Notes: generated by a model not told the origin, from the sequence alone. Counted from the first letter of the stretch, positions 1 to 6,818 are shown. The stretch: DNA of 12,293 bases from an uncultured Eubacterium sp. (GCA_910580075.1 CAJTVR010000091.1:6128-18420); one strand, 5' to 3'. Numbers and translations are program-made.

Positions 1-114
1 GACAAGTTTACTCTCTTATGACAAGTTTACTCTCTTATGACAAGTTTACTCTCTTATGACAAGTTTACTCTCTTTAAGTAAACTTACTTTTTTAAGACAA
101 GTTTATTCTTTTAC
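1..114. repeat. 19-bp tandem repeat array (minisatellite) at window edge
   Basis: The unit GACAAGTTTACTCTCTTAT occurs three times without a mismatch (1-19, 20-38, 39-57). A fourth copy (58-76) differs only in its last bases, a fifth (77-95) is strongly degenerate, and a sixth (96-114, GACAAGTTTATTCTTTTAC) is partly degenerate. The last copy covers the stop codon of the permease gene at 103-105 and its final sense codons. The array begins at base 1, so its true length is unknown and it may continue to the left. Units are directly abutting with no spacers, so it is not a CRISPR. The period is close to, but not equal to, two helical turns. Function is unknown. It sits where the next gene of the transporter operon would be expected to begin. 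Confidence 0.95.
61..93 (+). terminator. AT-rich hairpin plus T-run inside the tandem array (possible + strand terminator)
   Basis: AAGTTTACT (61-69) and AGTAAACTT (77-85) form a perfect 9-bp stem with a 7-base loop. The stem is followed, reading rightward, by six T residues at 88-93. This has the geometry of an intrinsic terminator for transcription entering from the left on the plus strand, but the stem has only two G-C pairs and would be weak. It arises because the fifth, degenerate repeat copy is partly complementary to the fourth. On the minus strand, the direction of the permease genes, no T-run follows the stem, so it is not an obvious terminator for that operon. Confidence 0.3.
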
Positions 115-1065
115 AGCACCGACTGTCAGTCCGTTTACAAAATATCTCTGGAAGAACGGATAAGCAAATATAATCGGCAGTGTAGAAATTACTACGATTG
201 CCATTTTAATTGTCTCTTTCGGCATATTTGCCGCTACCGCAATACCGTCCACGCCCATCGTAGCCTTGTTATTCGCAAGCCAGTCAATTGAGCTTTCAAT
301 CTGAATCAGCAGATACTGCAGCGGAATCAGGCTCTTGTCATCCATATACATCATGGCATTGAACCAGTCATTCCAGTAGCCAAGTGTCAGGAACAGTCCA
401 ATCGTTGCAAGTCCCGGAAGTGCCATCGGAATAACGATCTGGAAAAATACTCTCCACTCCGATGCGCCGTCAATTTTAGCCGATTCAATTACGGCATCCG
501 GAATACTCGTCTTAAAGAACGTCCGCAGCACAATAATGTTAAACGAATTCAGACAAAGCGGAAGAATAAGAGCCCACAGTGTATCTTTTAACATCATAAC
601 TTTGGTTACAATTAAGTAGTTTGCAATCATACCGCCGCTAAACAGCATCGGAATGGTAATGACTGTTGTAAAAAATTTACGGAACGCATATGATTTTCTT
701 GATAATGCATACGCATATGTACCTGTCAGCAGAAGACCGATGATCGTTCCTGTAATTGTGACCAGTATCGTCACGCCGTAACTTCTGATGATATTTTCAC
801 CAGCGCTGATAATATATTCATACGCATACAGACTCAGTTTTTCCGGAATAAACCGGTATCCGTTCATGGTCAGCGACTGCTCATCTGTAATCGAAATAAT
901 AATAACAAAGATAAACGGAATAACACAAATCAGAGACAGCGTTGCCAGAATTACATTAAATAAGATATTGGTCGGTGTCTTAATCTGGTTATACCGGCAT
1001 TCTTCCGCTTCTATTTTCTTAATCTGCTTTTCCAGTTTTCTTTTTGATAGTGCTTTCTCAGCCAC
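103..1065 (-). CDS. carbohydrate ABC transporter permease, LplC/YtcP type (CUT1, COG0395-like)
   Basis: This is an inner-membrane permease subunit of a CUT1 sugar importer, expected to pair with the LplB-type permease encoded just upstream. The 320-residue protein has a charged N-terminal tail (1-30) and about six hydrophobic segments. The first is near 36-60, and a cluster spans 95-180. The binding-protein-dependent transport loop (EAA motif), which contacts the ATPase, is at about 190-217 with E194, A196, D199, G200, A201 and a terminal LP. Length is normal for the family. The start is a GTG preceded by AAAGGAGG (about 1072-1079) at a 6-base spacing; the upstream gene ends only 14 bases earlier, so the two are co-transcribed and probably translationally coupled. 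The last codons and stop lie inside the tandem repeat. No ATPase gene is present, which is usual for systems sharing an MsmX-type ATPase. A solute-binding protein is expected downstream, outside the window. Family assignment is firm, substrate is not. Confidence 0.95.
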   Translation of the reverse strand: MAEKALSKRKLEKQIKKIEAEECRYNQIKTPTNILFNVILATLSLICVIPFIFVIIISITDEQSLTMNGYRFIPEKLSLYAYEYIISAGENIIRSYGVTILVTITGTIIGLLLTGTYAYALSRKSYAFRKFFTTVITIPMLFSGGMIANYLIVTKVMMLKDTLWALILPLCLNSFNIIVLRTFFKTSIPDAVIESAKIDGASEWRVFFQIVIPMALPGLATIGLFLTLGYWNDWFNAMMYMDDKSLIPLQYLLIQIESSIDWLANNKATMGVDGIAVAANMPKETIKMAIVVISTLPIIFAYPFFQRYFVNGLTVGAVKE

Positions 1066-1079
1066 AGTTTTCCTCCTTT

Positions 1080-2042
1080 CTAGAATAATGCATTCTCACT
1101 GTCTACTTTAGATACGATTTTGTTTGCTATCATAATCAGAACAAATCCGACGGTTGACTGGAATAATGCAGCCGCAGAACTCATACCGATTTCGCCGCTT
1201 GTCTTTAATGCACGGAAAATGTATGTATCCAGTACGTTCGTTACCGGATAAAGCGGGCCGGAGTTTTTCGGCAACTGGTAAAACAGACCGAAATCAGCTT
1301 TGAAGATTCCGCCGACGGACATAATCAGCAGAATAGTAATAACCGGTTTTAATAAAGGCAGTGTAATGTATTTAATCTGCTGCCATTTTGTTGCACCGTC
1401 TAATACAGCCGCTTCATAATATGTTTTGTCAATACCGCAGATCGAAGCAAGGTATACAACCGTATTGTAGCCCATTCCTTTCCACTGGCTCATGAAAATA
1501 ATGATAAACGGCCAGAACTTCGTTTCCGTATACCACGAAACCGCTTCGCCTCCAAACTGCTGGATGACTGCATTAAAGTAACCTTTTTCCGGATTCAGGA
1601 ATGCAAAAACACAGTAGCTTACAACAACCCATGACAGAAAATAAGGCAGAAACATGGAACTTTGGTAAATCTTCATCATTCCTTTGTTTTTAATCTCGTT
1701 CAAAAGCAGTGCAAGCACAACCGGCACCGCTACGCCCAGGATAATAAATGTCAGATTATAAAGCACTGTGTTTCTTACGATAATCCACGCGTCTCCGCTG
1801 CTGAACAGGAACTTAAAATTGTCAAACCAGACCGTTTCACTCGTAAACAGATTGTAGAAAAATCCGTCTCCCGACAGCCGGAATTTCTTAAATGCTACCA
1901 GAATACCGAATAATGGCAGGTACGCAAAAAATAAAAACCATATGGCCCCGGGCATGCTTAAAATCAGCAGTTCTTTGTTTGCTGCAAGCTGTTTTAGGAA
2001 ACCTCCTTTCGGCTTTTGAGCCTTGTTTGCTGGAACACTCAA
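1080..2042 (-). CDS. ABC transporter permease, LplB/YteP type (CUT1, COG4209-like)
   Basis: This is the first permease of the importer, forming the heterodimeric membrane channel with the LplC-type protein that follows 14 bases later. The 320-residue product has a short basic N-terminus containing GGFLKQLAANKELL, then membrane segments from about residue 26. It shows the family-typical AYLPLFGILVAF and SSMFLPYFLSWVV stretches and an EAA loop at 207-233 (YYEAAVLDGA, ending in LPLLKP). I accept the start as a TTG at 2040-2042, because a perfect AGGAGG (2051-2056) lies 8 bases upstream; the next in-frame ATG is codon 30, inside the first membrane segment. The gene leads a short operon with its own regulated-looking promoter region at 2115-2162 and a hairpin in the 5' leader. 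LplB/LplC transporters import complex-polysaccharide oligomers in other Firmicutes. The mannoside substrate here is inferred from the nearby GH38 enzyme. Confidence 0.95.
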   Translation of the reverse strand: MSVPANKAQKPKGGFLKQLAANKELLILSMPGAIWFLFFAYLPLFGILVAFKKFRLSGDGFFYNLFTSETVWFDNFKFLFSSGDAWIIVRNTVLYNLTFIILGVAVPVVLALLLNEIKNKGMMKIYQSSMFLPYFLSWVVVSYCVFAFLNPEKGYFNAVIQQFGGEAVSWYTETKFWPFIIIFMSQWKGMGYNTVVYLASICGIDKTYYEAAVLDGATKWQQIKYITLPLLKPVITILLIMSVGGIFKADFGLFYQLPKNSGPLYPVTNVLDTYIFRALKTSGEIGMSSAAALFQSTVGFVLIMIANKIVSKVDSENALF

Positions 2043-2065
2043 TTTTTACCCCTCCTTTTTGCATG

Positions 2066-2100
2066 CTGCACATATTATTTTTCGTTTCGTCAATGTGCAG
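2066..2100 (-). promoter_or_regulatory. 5'-leader hairpin ahead of the lplB-type gene
   Basis: CTGCACAT (2066-2073) and ATGTGCAG (2093-2100) form a perfect 8-bp stem around a 19-base AT-rich loop. It ends 9 bases before the AGGAGG ribosome binding site (2051-2056) of the lplB-type gene and lies close to the predicted transcript start. It could shield the mRNA 5' end or modulate access to the ribosome binding site. No U-run follows it, so it is not a terminator on the minus strand. Confidence 0.55.
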
Positions 2101-2114
2101 TGCGTTTTTCATGT

Positions 2115-2162
2115 AATATAACTATACCATTGTGCACTTTTCATGAAAAGTTGAAAACTTTT
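2115..2162 (-). promoter_or_regulatory. Candidate promoter and YesN operator region for the permease operon
   Basis: Reading the minus strand, a TATATT -10 hexamer lies at 2115-2120 (an alternative TATAGT at 2121-2126), with only a poor -35 (TGAAAA at 2138-2143), as expected for an activator-dependent promoter. Two direct repeats of the form AAAAGTnnnCAA (AAAAGTTTTCAA at 2151-2162 and AAAAGTGCACAA at 2130-2141) are exactly 21 bases apart. The proximal one overlaps the -35. That spacing and placement are typical of AraC-family dimers, so the YesN-like regulator encoded next door is the obvious candidate. The same stretch also holds a perfect 16-base palindrome, ACTTTTCATGAAAAGT (2136-2151), overlapped by AAAAGTT-GAA-AACTTTT (2146-2162), so a symmetric dimer could bind instead. 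The repeats are seen; the regulator is inferred. Confidence 0.6.
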
Positions 2163-2219
2163 AGGTTCGGTGTACAAATTACAGATAAATTTCTCCATCA
2201 TACCGTGTAAAAATGAAAC

Positions 2220-2327
2220 AAAAAAACAGGGGCTGGCGCACGAAGCAAAACATATACAAGATACCGTATAAAAGAAAAATTTAAACAGACTGTATCTTAT
2301 ATCATTTTCTTAATGCGGCCGCCCCTG
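2220..2327 (-). terminator. Large nested intrinsic terminator after the response-regulator gene
   Basis: In the minus-strand transcript CAGGGGC-GGC (from 2327 down to 2318) pairs with GCC-A-GCCCCTG (2237 down to 2227), ten base pairs with one bulged A, and is followed immediately by seven U residues (2220-2226). The closing stem encloses about 80 bases that contain a second helix: AAGATAC (2258-2264) with GTATCTT (2292-2298), extended by ATAT pairs after a 2-base bulge. The U-run and GC stem make termination likely, beginning 18 bases after the stop codon. The large structured loop is unusual for a simple terminator and resembles the 3' end of a small structured RNA. Confidence 0.6.
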
Positions 2328-2336
2328 GCCGTTTTT
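2316..2336 (+). terminator. Compact plus-strand terminator-like hairpin
   Basis: CGGCC (2316-2320) and GGCCG (2327-2331) form an all-GC 5-bp stem with a 6-base loop, followed on the plus strand by five T residues (2332-2336). This would stop rightward transcription before it runs antisense into the response-regulator gene. Its bases overlap the left arm of the larger minus-strand terminator, so the region may act in both directions. No plus-strand gene was found that would need it. Confidence 0.4.
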
Positions 2337-2345
2337 CTATATATA

Positions 2346-3857
2346 TTAATATTTTTTCATTTCCCGCATCGACGCCGGAGATACCCCGTAACACTGCTTA
2401 AATTTCCGGTAGAAATAACTTGTGTCCGGATATCCCGCCTGTTTTGCAATATCATTGATCTTCATATTTGTATTCAGAATCAGGTCTTTTGCAATGCTGT
2501 TTTTCGTATTGCTTAAATACTGCGCAAACGAATACCCGGTTTCTTTCTGGAAAATCTGCCCAAGATAAGAAGCATTCATATGGTATTTATAAGCCAGCGT
2601 CTTTAAATTCATATCTTCTTTGTAATTACGCTGCACCTCAGCAATAATCTGCCGCACGACTGGTGTATACTGGGAATCTCCCTCGTGCATGCACGCAATG
2701 ATTTCAGTAATTTCCGAAACAAATGCAGCTTTTATTCCATGAATATCGTCTGCCCCGAAAATCGTTTCGATCAGCTCTGTCAGATCATGAAACCTTACAG
2801 ACTTTAATTTGTACTCTTTTTTAATATCTTCAAGCAGCACTGCCATCTTAACCGCCACCTGATACAATGCGCCTGCAGAAGCATCTTTACGGATATTGTT
2901 GATAAACAAATCTTCCATGTAATCCACTGCCAGGTCTTTTTCTTTTTTCAAAATCAGTTTGCGCAGTTTATCCTCATCCATGCGTATGGACTCTGTCCGG
3001 CGGCTCTCTGTCTGGCTCTGGCTGATGCAGCTGCCGTAGCCTTCAATTAACAGATATTTCTGCAGTTTTCTCGCCGACTGGTATGATTTTGGAAGCTGCT
3101 CAAAGTGCTGGAAAGACGGTCCTGTGCCTATAAAAGTCATCACCTCAAAGCTGCTGTCTATCTGGTTTTGCAGTTCTGCAAAATACTCAGCCGCCTGCGC
3201 TTCATCCATACATTCCTCCGACAGAATCAAAAGCAGGCTGTCCGGCGGAAGATGCACGGCGCGCAGTCTGATATCTTTTTTCATTTCCAGTATTACATCC
3301 GTAATCTTTGTTTCTTTCAGCCCGTCCATGTTCCATTTCATAACAGCCGCATGGTAATTTCCGCTCTCCTTTAACCCAAGCATCCCGGCAAACTTTCCGC
3401 ATTCTTCCTTTGGTGACTTTCCATTTAAAAAATGCATCCACTGTGCTTTTTCATCAATATACTGGATTTTTTTCTTATCCATCTCCTCCAGCTTCTGCAC
3501 CGTTTCCTGCAGCTGGCGTTTCAGTTCTTCTTCGTCAATCGGTTTTAAAATATAGTTTTCAACCCCCAGACGGATTGCCTCTCTTGCATAATCGAATTCA
3601 TCATATCCAGTCAGGATAATAAAGCGGACCTGTTCTTCTTTTTCCCGGATTTTTCGAAGCAGTGTCAGCCCGTCCATCTCCGGCATGCTGATATCTGTGA
3701 CCACAATATGCACCGGTTCCTGCTCCCACATCTGAAGTGCCTCTGTCCCGTCATGCGCCAGATGCACAACCTCAAGCCCCAGCTGCTCCCAGTCCAGTAT
3801 ATTTCTGATCCCTTGTAAAATAAGCTCCTCATCCTCAACAATCATTACCTTTTTCAT
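2346..3857 (-). CDS. YesN-type response regulator: receiver plus AraC-family HTH
   Basis: This is the cytoplasmic transcription factor of a two-component system, phosphorylated by the YesM-type kinase encoded directly upstream. The 503-residue protein has a receiver domain at 1-120 with the acidic pair E8/D9, phospho-acceptor D55 (TDISMPEMDG), T83 and K105 (ILKPID). A variable linker follows at about 130-390, and a double helix-turn-helix AraC domain occupies the last 100 residues (NLKTLAYKYHMNASYLGQIF and GYPDTSYFYRKFKQCYGVSP). All key residues are intact and the length is typical. The ATG start is backed by an AAGGAGAG ribosome binding site about 6 bases upstream. It lies 68 bases after the kinase gene. 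A TATAAT (3904-3909, minus strand) in that gap lacks a good -35, so a separate promoter is only a weak possibility. Probable targets are the adjacent permease promoter and perhaps the mannosidase promoter. Confidence 0.95.
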   Translation of the reverse strand: MKKVMIVEDEELILQGIRNILDWEQLGLEVVHLAHDGTEALQMWEQEPVHIVVTDISMPEMDGLTLLRKIREKEEQVRFIILTGYDEFDYAREAIRLGVENYILKPIDEEELKRQLQETVQKLEEMDKKKIQYIDEKAQWMHFLNGKSPKEECGKFAGMLGLKESGNYHAAVMKWNMDGLKETKITDVILEMKKDIRLRAVHLPPDSLLLILSEECMDEAQAAEYFAELQNQIDSSFEVMTFIGTGPSFQHFEQLPKSYQSARKLQKYLLIEGYGSCISQSQTESRRTESIRMDEDKLRKLILKKEKDLAVDYMEDLFINNIRKDASAGALYQVAVKMAVLLEDIKKEYKLKSVRFHDLTELIETIFGADDIHGIKAAFVSEITEIIACMHEGDSQYTPVVRQIIAEVQRNYKEDMNLKTLAYKYHMNASYLGQIFQKETGYSFAQYLSNTKNSIAKDLILNTNMKINDIAKQAGYPDTSYFYRKFKQCYGVSPASMREMKKY

Positions 3858-3925
3858 CCCGCTCTCTCCTTCCCCTCATCTGGAGCTGTGCTATGCATAT
3901 CTTATTATATTTTTTTCCTGCTTCT

Positions 3926-5698
3926 TTATTTCATTGCTTTACTGCCTGCTGCGGGTTTTTCTTTTCCCTGTTCCACGCCGCCCCCCTCCTCCGTCACTGC
4001 CGGCTGAAAACGCAGAATAACCCGCAGCCCTCCCTGAGGCCCTGTTTCTATACGGATCCCGTACGCTCTGCCATAAACGGCTTTCAGCCTCCGGTTCACG
4101 TTTGCAATTCCAATGGACGACTGCTTTTCCATCGAATCCTGTTCCAGTTCCCGGTTCTTTGCCGCAATCTCAGCTTCCGTCATCCCCCTGCCGTTATCCT
4201 CTGCCACAATCTGGTAACAGCCCTTTTTCTCCACTTTTATTTTGATATAGTTATCTTCTTCTTTCATGCGGATGCCGTGTATAAAATAATTTTCTACGAC
4301 AGGCTGCAGCACAAATTTGATGACAGGCACCTTCAGATATTCGTCCGGGCATTCGATTACAGAATAGAACTGGTTCTGATAACGGAATTCAAAAAGCTCC
4401 ATATACTGCTTGCAGTAATGCAGCTCCTGTGCCATCGTAATGACATCTGCTTCCTTAATCTGTGCCCGGAATGTAACAGCCAGACTATAGAGCATTTTCC
4501 CCACTTCCCGGTCTCCGTTACAGATTGCTTTCATTCTGATCGCCTCCAGCGTATTATATAAAAAATGCGGATTAATCTGGCTCTGGAGTGTCTCCATCTC
4601 TGCATTTTTCTGTTCAATCTCTGCCAGATAACGCTTTTTTATATGCTCCTCCAGATTAATGCACATCTGGTTAAAACACCCGGAAATCACATCCAGTTCG
4701 TCGCCGTTTTTATCCAGCGGAATACGCACATCCAGGTTTCCGTCCATAACCCTGGCCATGCCGTCTATAATCCGGTTCAGTCTCCAGGCCAGCTGCTGCA
4801 GATGATACCTTACCAAAAGCCCGCCCAGCAAAGCCACCGCAATCCCGGTAAAGATAATCATAAAGACAGCCGGAGCAGGCACTTTCGATGCCTCATTCTT
4901 TTTCAAATAGCTAAGCGTATGGTACTGCGCGTTCTCTGTCTGGATCACATACGCTTCCAGCCTGTTTTCCAGCCTTTCTTTCTCAGTTACTTTTAAAATA
5001 TCTTCTGCCGGATATTCATCTGCTGAATTATATACCTCTGTCCCGGAATCATTGTATACCATCAGCTGTGCGCGTGAATAATACTGCCAGATACTCTCAA
5101 ACCGGATGCTGCGGAATCCTAAAATCATGCACCCTTTGACCTGCATCGACTGCGGATTGCGAATCTCCTTTAAATAAGAAAAGTAATTTTTATCCGCCAG
5201 ATTATCATTTGCAAACCGCTGCTTGAAATCTGTGCTGGCATTTCTCCGGTAGCTTCTTCCATCTCTGGTATATTCCGTAAATTCCCCCCGCTCGTAACTA
5301 TACAGCGTAATGTGGTTCAGGCTGCTGTACGCCTGAAATGCATTCTGAAAAAATTTATCGATTCCTTTGTATTCAATATTTTTATTTTCGCTGTATATAT
5401 TCAGCCGGTAACGCAGATAATCCTGCGGCTCGTCAGACATATAATGCAGTACGTCCTTTAATTCCATATTCGATTTATACAAATCTTCATGAATGTATTC
5501 TGCAATTTCAGACGTATCTTCCAGATATGTCTGAGCCGCTTCACTCATCATCTCTGTATAATTCATGTTCTGCTCCAAAAACCTGTTTTTTGTACTCGAG
5601 TAAAAATAAATGACTAGTGCGGATATGGCACAGAGCAGAATAGCTGTATAGATGCAGAACAATTTGCTGTACAGCTGTTTTGAACCTTTCCTGTCCAT
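3926..5698 (-). CDS. YesM-type membrane sensor histidine kinase
   Basis: This membrane kinase should sense an extracellular cue linked to the imported glycan and phosphorylate the YesN-type regulator encoded 68 bases downstream. The 590-residue protein has a first membrane helix at about 13-34, an extracellular sensor region at about 35-272, and a second helix at about 273-297. A HAMP-like segment follows at 298-350, then a His_kinase domain of the PF06580 type. The phospho-acceptor is H378 in QINPHFLYNTLE; the N box has N470 (PVVENYFIHG), and the ATP-binding glycine boxes are DNGRGM at 501-506 and SIGIANVNRRL at 528-538. Nothing essential is missing. The C-terminal 20 residues are low-complexity (Gly/Glu/Lys). 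The ATG start follows a GAGGAA ribosome binding site. An intrinsic terminator ends about 20 bases before the start codon, leaving no room for an ordinary promoter between it and the gene. Confidence 0.95.
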   Translation of the reverse strand: MDRKGSKQLYSKLFCIYTAILLCAISALVIYFYSSTKNRFLEQNMNYTEMMSEAAQTYLEDTSEIAEYIHEDLYKSNMELKDVLHYMSDEPQDYLRYRLNIYSENKNIEYKGIDKFFQNAFQAYSSLNHITLYSYERGEFTEYTRDGRSYRRNASTDFKQRFANDNLADKNYFSYLKEIRNPQSMQVKGCMILGFRSIRFESIWQYYSRAQLMVYNDSGTEVYNSADEYPAEDILKVTEKERLENRLEAYVIQTENAQYHTLSYLKKNEASKVPAPAVFMIIFTGIAVALLGGLLVRYHLQQLAWRLNRIIDGMARVMDGNLDVRIPLDKNGDELDVISGCFNQMCINLEEHIKKRYLAEIEQKNAEMETLQSQINPHFLYNTLEAIRMKAICNGDREVGKMLYSLAVTFRAQIKEADVITMAQELHYCKQYMELFEFRYQNQFYSVIECPDEYLKVPVIKFVLQPVVENYFIHGIRMKEEDNYIKIKVEKKGCYQIVAEDNGRGMTEAEIAAKNRELEQDSMEKQSSIGIANVNRRLKAVYGRAYGIRIETGPQGGLRVILRFQPAVTEEGGGVEQGKEKPAAGSKAMK

Positions 5699-5717
5699 AA
5701 TAATTCCTCAATTCCAC

Positions 5718-5753
5718 AAAAAGGAAATGCAGCCGTCACCCTTCTGCATTTCC
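5718..5753 (-). terminator. Intrinsic terminator between YesL and YesM genes
   Basis: GGAAATGCAG (5723-5732) and CTGCATTTCC (5744-5753) are a perfect 10-bp inverted repeat with an 11-base loop. In the minus-strand transcript the stem is followed at once by five U residues (5718-5722). It begins 11 bases after the yesL stop codon and ends about 20 bases before the kinase ATG. The stem is strong enough for termination but the U-run is short, so partial read-through into the kinase gene is plausible. Confidence 0.8.
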
Positions 5754-5764
5754 CTGACTCATGT

Positions 5765-6436
5765 TTATTTACTTTCTAACTCACGCATAACTCCCTGATT
5801 CATAAACATCACGAGAAATCCGTACACACTCCCCATAAACAGCACCGCCGTGCCTGCTGCGATTTCAAATACGGCCAGCATGAATCCGAATGCCGCAAGA
5901 TTGCCAAGTGTCAGCACAGGTTTGGCAATCAGCAGGACAGCCGCAGTTTTCGCTGTCTGAAGGCTGCTCATTTCATAACGGCTCGCAAGCATATATAAAT
6001 TCGGCGTAACAAGTACTGTTAATACAAATAATATCACAAATATAACCGCAAGCGGAAGAATTCTTATTTGTATTGAAAAAAATTCAATATTTGTCCAAAA
6101 CATCAGAATCAGCAGCAGCTGTACAGCCCCCATTCCTGCCTTCTGCAAAAAGCCGCTGCTATAACCCTTCCAGTAATCACGCAGTGCGCCTGTTTCCGTG
6201 CCGCTGATCAGACGGTTCATTGCATACATAACTGCAGAAAGAGCCGGAGCCATCGGAACAAGACACAGCAGAAACAAAGGAAGGCACTCCCGAATCTGCG
6301 CAGTGCCTATAAACAGCAGAAACAAAAGTACCGGAATATTCGAAACGAGAAACAGCAGGTTTACAATAAAAAAATAACACACTTTCTCACAGAATCCGAG
6401 CACTTTTTCTATGTTAAACAATTCTCCCATAACCAT
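5765..6436 (-). CDS. YesL-family (DUF624, PF04854) membrane protein
   Basis: This is a small integral membrane protein of the YesL/DUF624 family, commonly found beside YesM/YesN pairs and LplABC-type sugar transporters. Its molecular role is not established. The product has 223 residues with five to six hydrophobic segments: about 17-42, 50-72, 100-120, 126-150 and a long stretch at about 165-213. The family-typical N-terminus (GELFNIEKVLGF) and the central NRLISG...GALRDYWKGYSSGF region between membrane spans are visible. GTG and ATG starts are adjacent: I choose the ATG at 6434-6436 because AAAGGA lies 7 bases upstream, while the GTG at 6439 would be only 4 bases away. The gene follows the mannosidase in the same direction after a 515-base gap and is closed by a terminator. 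It may be read from the mannosidase promoter or from an unrecognised promoter in that gap. Confidence 0.88.
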   Translation of the reverse strand: MVMGELFNIEKVLGFCEKVCYFFIVNLLFLVSNIPVLLFLLFIGTAQIRECLPLFLLCLVPMAPALSAVMYAMNRLISGTETGALRDYWKGYSSGFLQKAGMGAVQLLLILMFWTNIEFFSIQIRILPLAVIFVILFVLTVLVTPNLYMLASRYEMSSLQTAKTAAVLLIAKPVLTLGNLAAFGFMLAVFEIAAGTAVLFMGSVYGFLVMFMNQGVMRELESK

Positions 6437-6472
6437 CACCTATTCCTTTCTTCTGATGATTCCTGCCTCCTG

Positions 6473-6501
6473 CAGGCGGCACACTCTCCGGCTGGTTTTC
6501 G
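6473..6501 (+). repeat. Repeat copy A (short, GC-rich)
   Basis: This begins CAGGCGGCAC and ends GGCTGGTTTTCG. It matches the reverse complement of 6602-6630 at 27 of 29 positions, so copies A and B can form a long stem around a loop of about 100 bases. It ends about 20 bases upstream of the yesL ribosome binding site on the minus strand. Confidence 0.85.
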
Positions 6502-6600
6502 ATCAGTTTACAGCTGCTGCGGGGCATCCGGCTTCAAACAGTCATGAATATAAATACAGGAAACAGCCAAAGCTGTCTGATTGCTGTATCAATATACTTT

Positions 6601-6656
6601 ACGAAAACCAGCCGGGGACTGTGCCGCCTGGAGCAGGGAAAGCCTGGCCTGTCCCC
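6601..6656 (-). repeat. Repeat copy B (longest, inverted relative to A and C)
   Basis: This copy spans both halves of the repeat. Its left part (6602-6630) is complementary to copy A and its right part (6617-6656) is complementary to copy C. The two pairings share the 14 bases at 6617-6630, so they compete with each other. Confidence 0.85.
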
Positions 6657-6818
6657 GCGTGCCTGTATAAGAATGTCAGAAGCCTTTCTAACTCTGCTCC
6701 GGCAACAGGACACGCGCAGCATACATGCAGCTCAGCCAAGCAGACACGGCCTGTCCGTTCAGCTGCAAAACAGAAAAGCAAAATGATTGGAGATTCTTAC
6801 ATTCTGCAGCCACAGCAT

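Larger units (their letters stand above)
2163..2345. other. Intergenic region between response regulator and permease operon
   Basis: There is no credible gene here. It holds the structured 3' end of the response-regulator transcript (2220-2327) and an imperfect direct repeat, ATACCGTGTAAAAATGAAA at 2200-2218 and ATACCGTATAAAAGAAAAA at 2261-2279, 61 bases apart. The role of that repeat is unknown. Together with the promoter region to its left it separates the two transcription units. Confidence 0.6.

Noticed and set aside
1..95. CRISPR array
   Set aside because: The units abut directly with a 19-base period and there are no unique spacers and no cas genes.
2052..2112. Small open frames over the permease leader on both strands
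   Set aside because: They overlap the ribosome binding site and leader hairpin of the LplB-type gene, and the protein sequences are low in plausible domain content.
2101..2162. CcpA catabolite (cre) site at the transporter promoter
   Set aside because: The palindromes lack the central CG and the TGNAANCG pattern of a cre site; no match was seen at the other two promoters either.
3858..3925. Separate promoter for the response-regulator gene
   Set aside because: A perfect TATAAT exists at 3904-3909 on the minus strand, but no acceptable -35 lies 16-18 bases upstream. The short gap and functional pairing favour co-transcription with the kinase gene.
3893..4561. Plus-strand open frame of 222 codons
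   Set aside because: It lies wholly antisense to the intact kinase gene, including its ATP-binding and His boxes, has no ribosome binding site, and its His/Phe/Cys-rich translation is typical of a mirror frame.
6562..6575. ACAGC-CAAA-GCTGT mini-hairpin
   Set aside because: Only five base pairs with no U-run or conserved context; expected by chance in a region this size.
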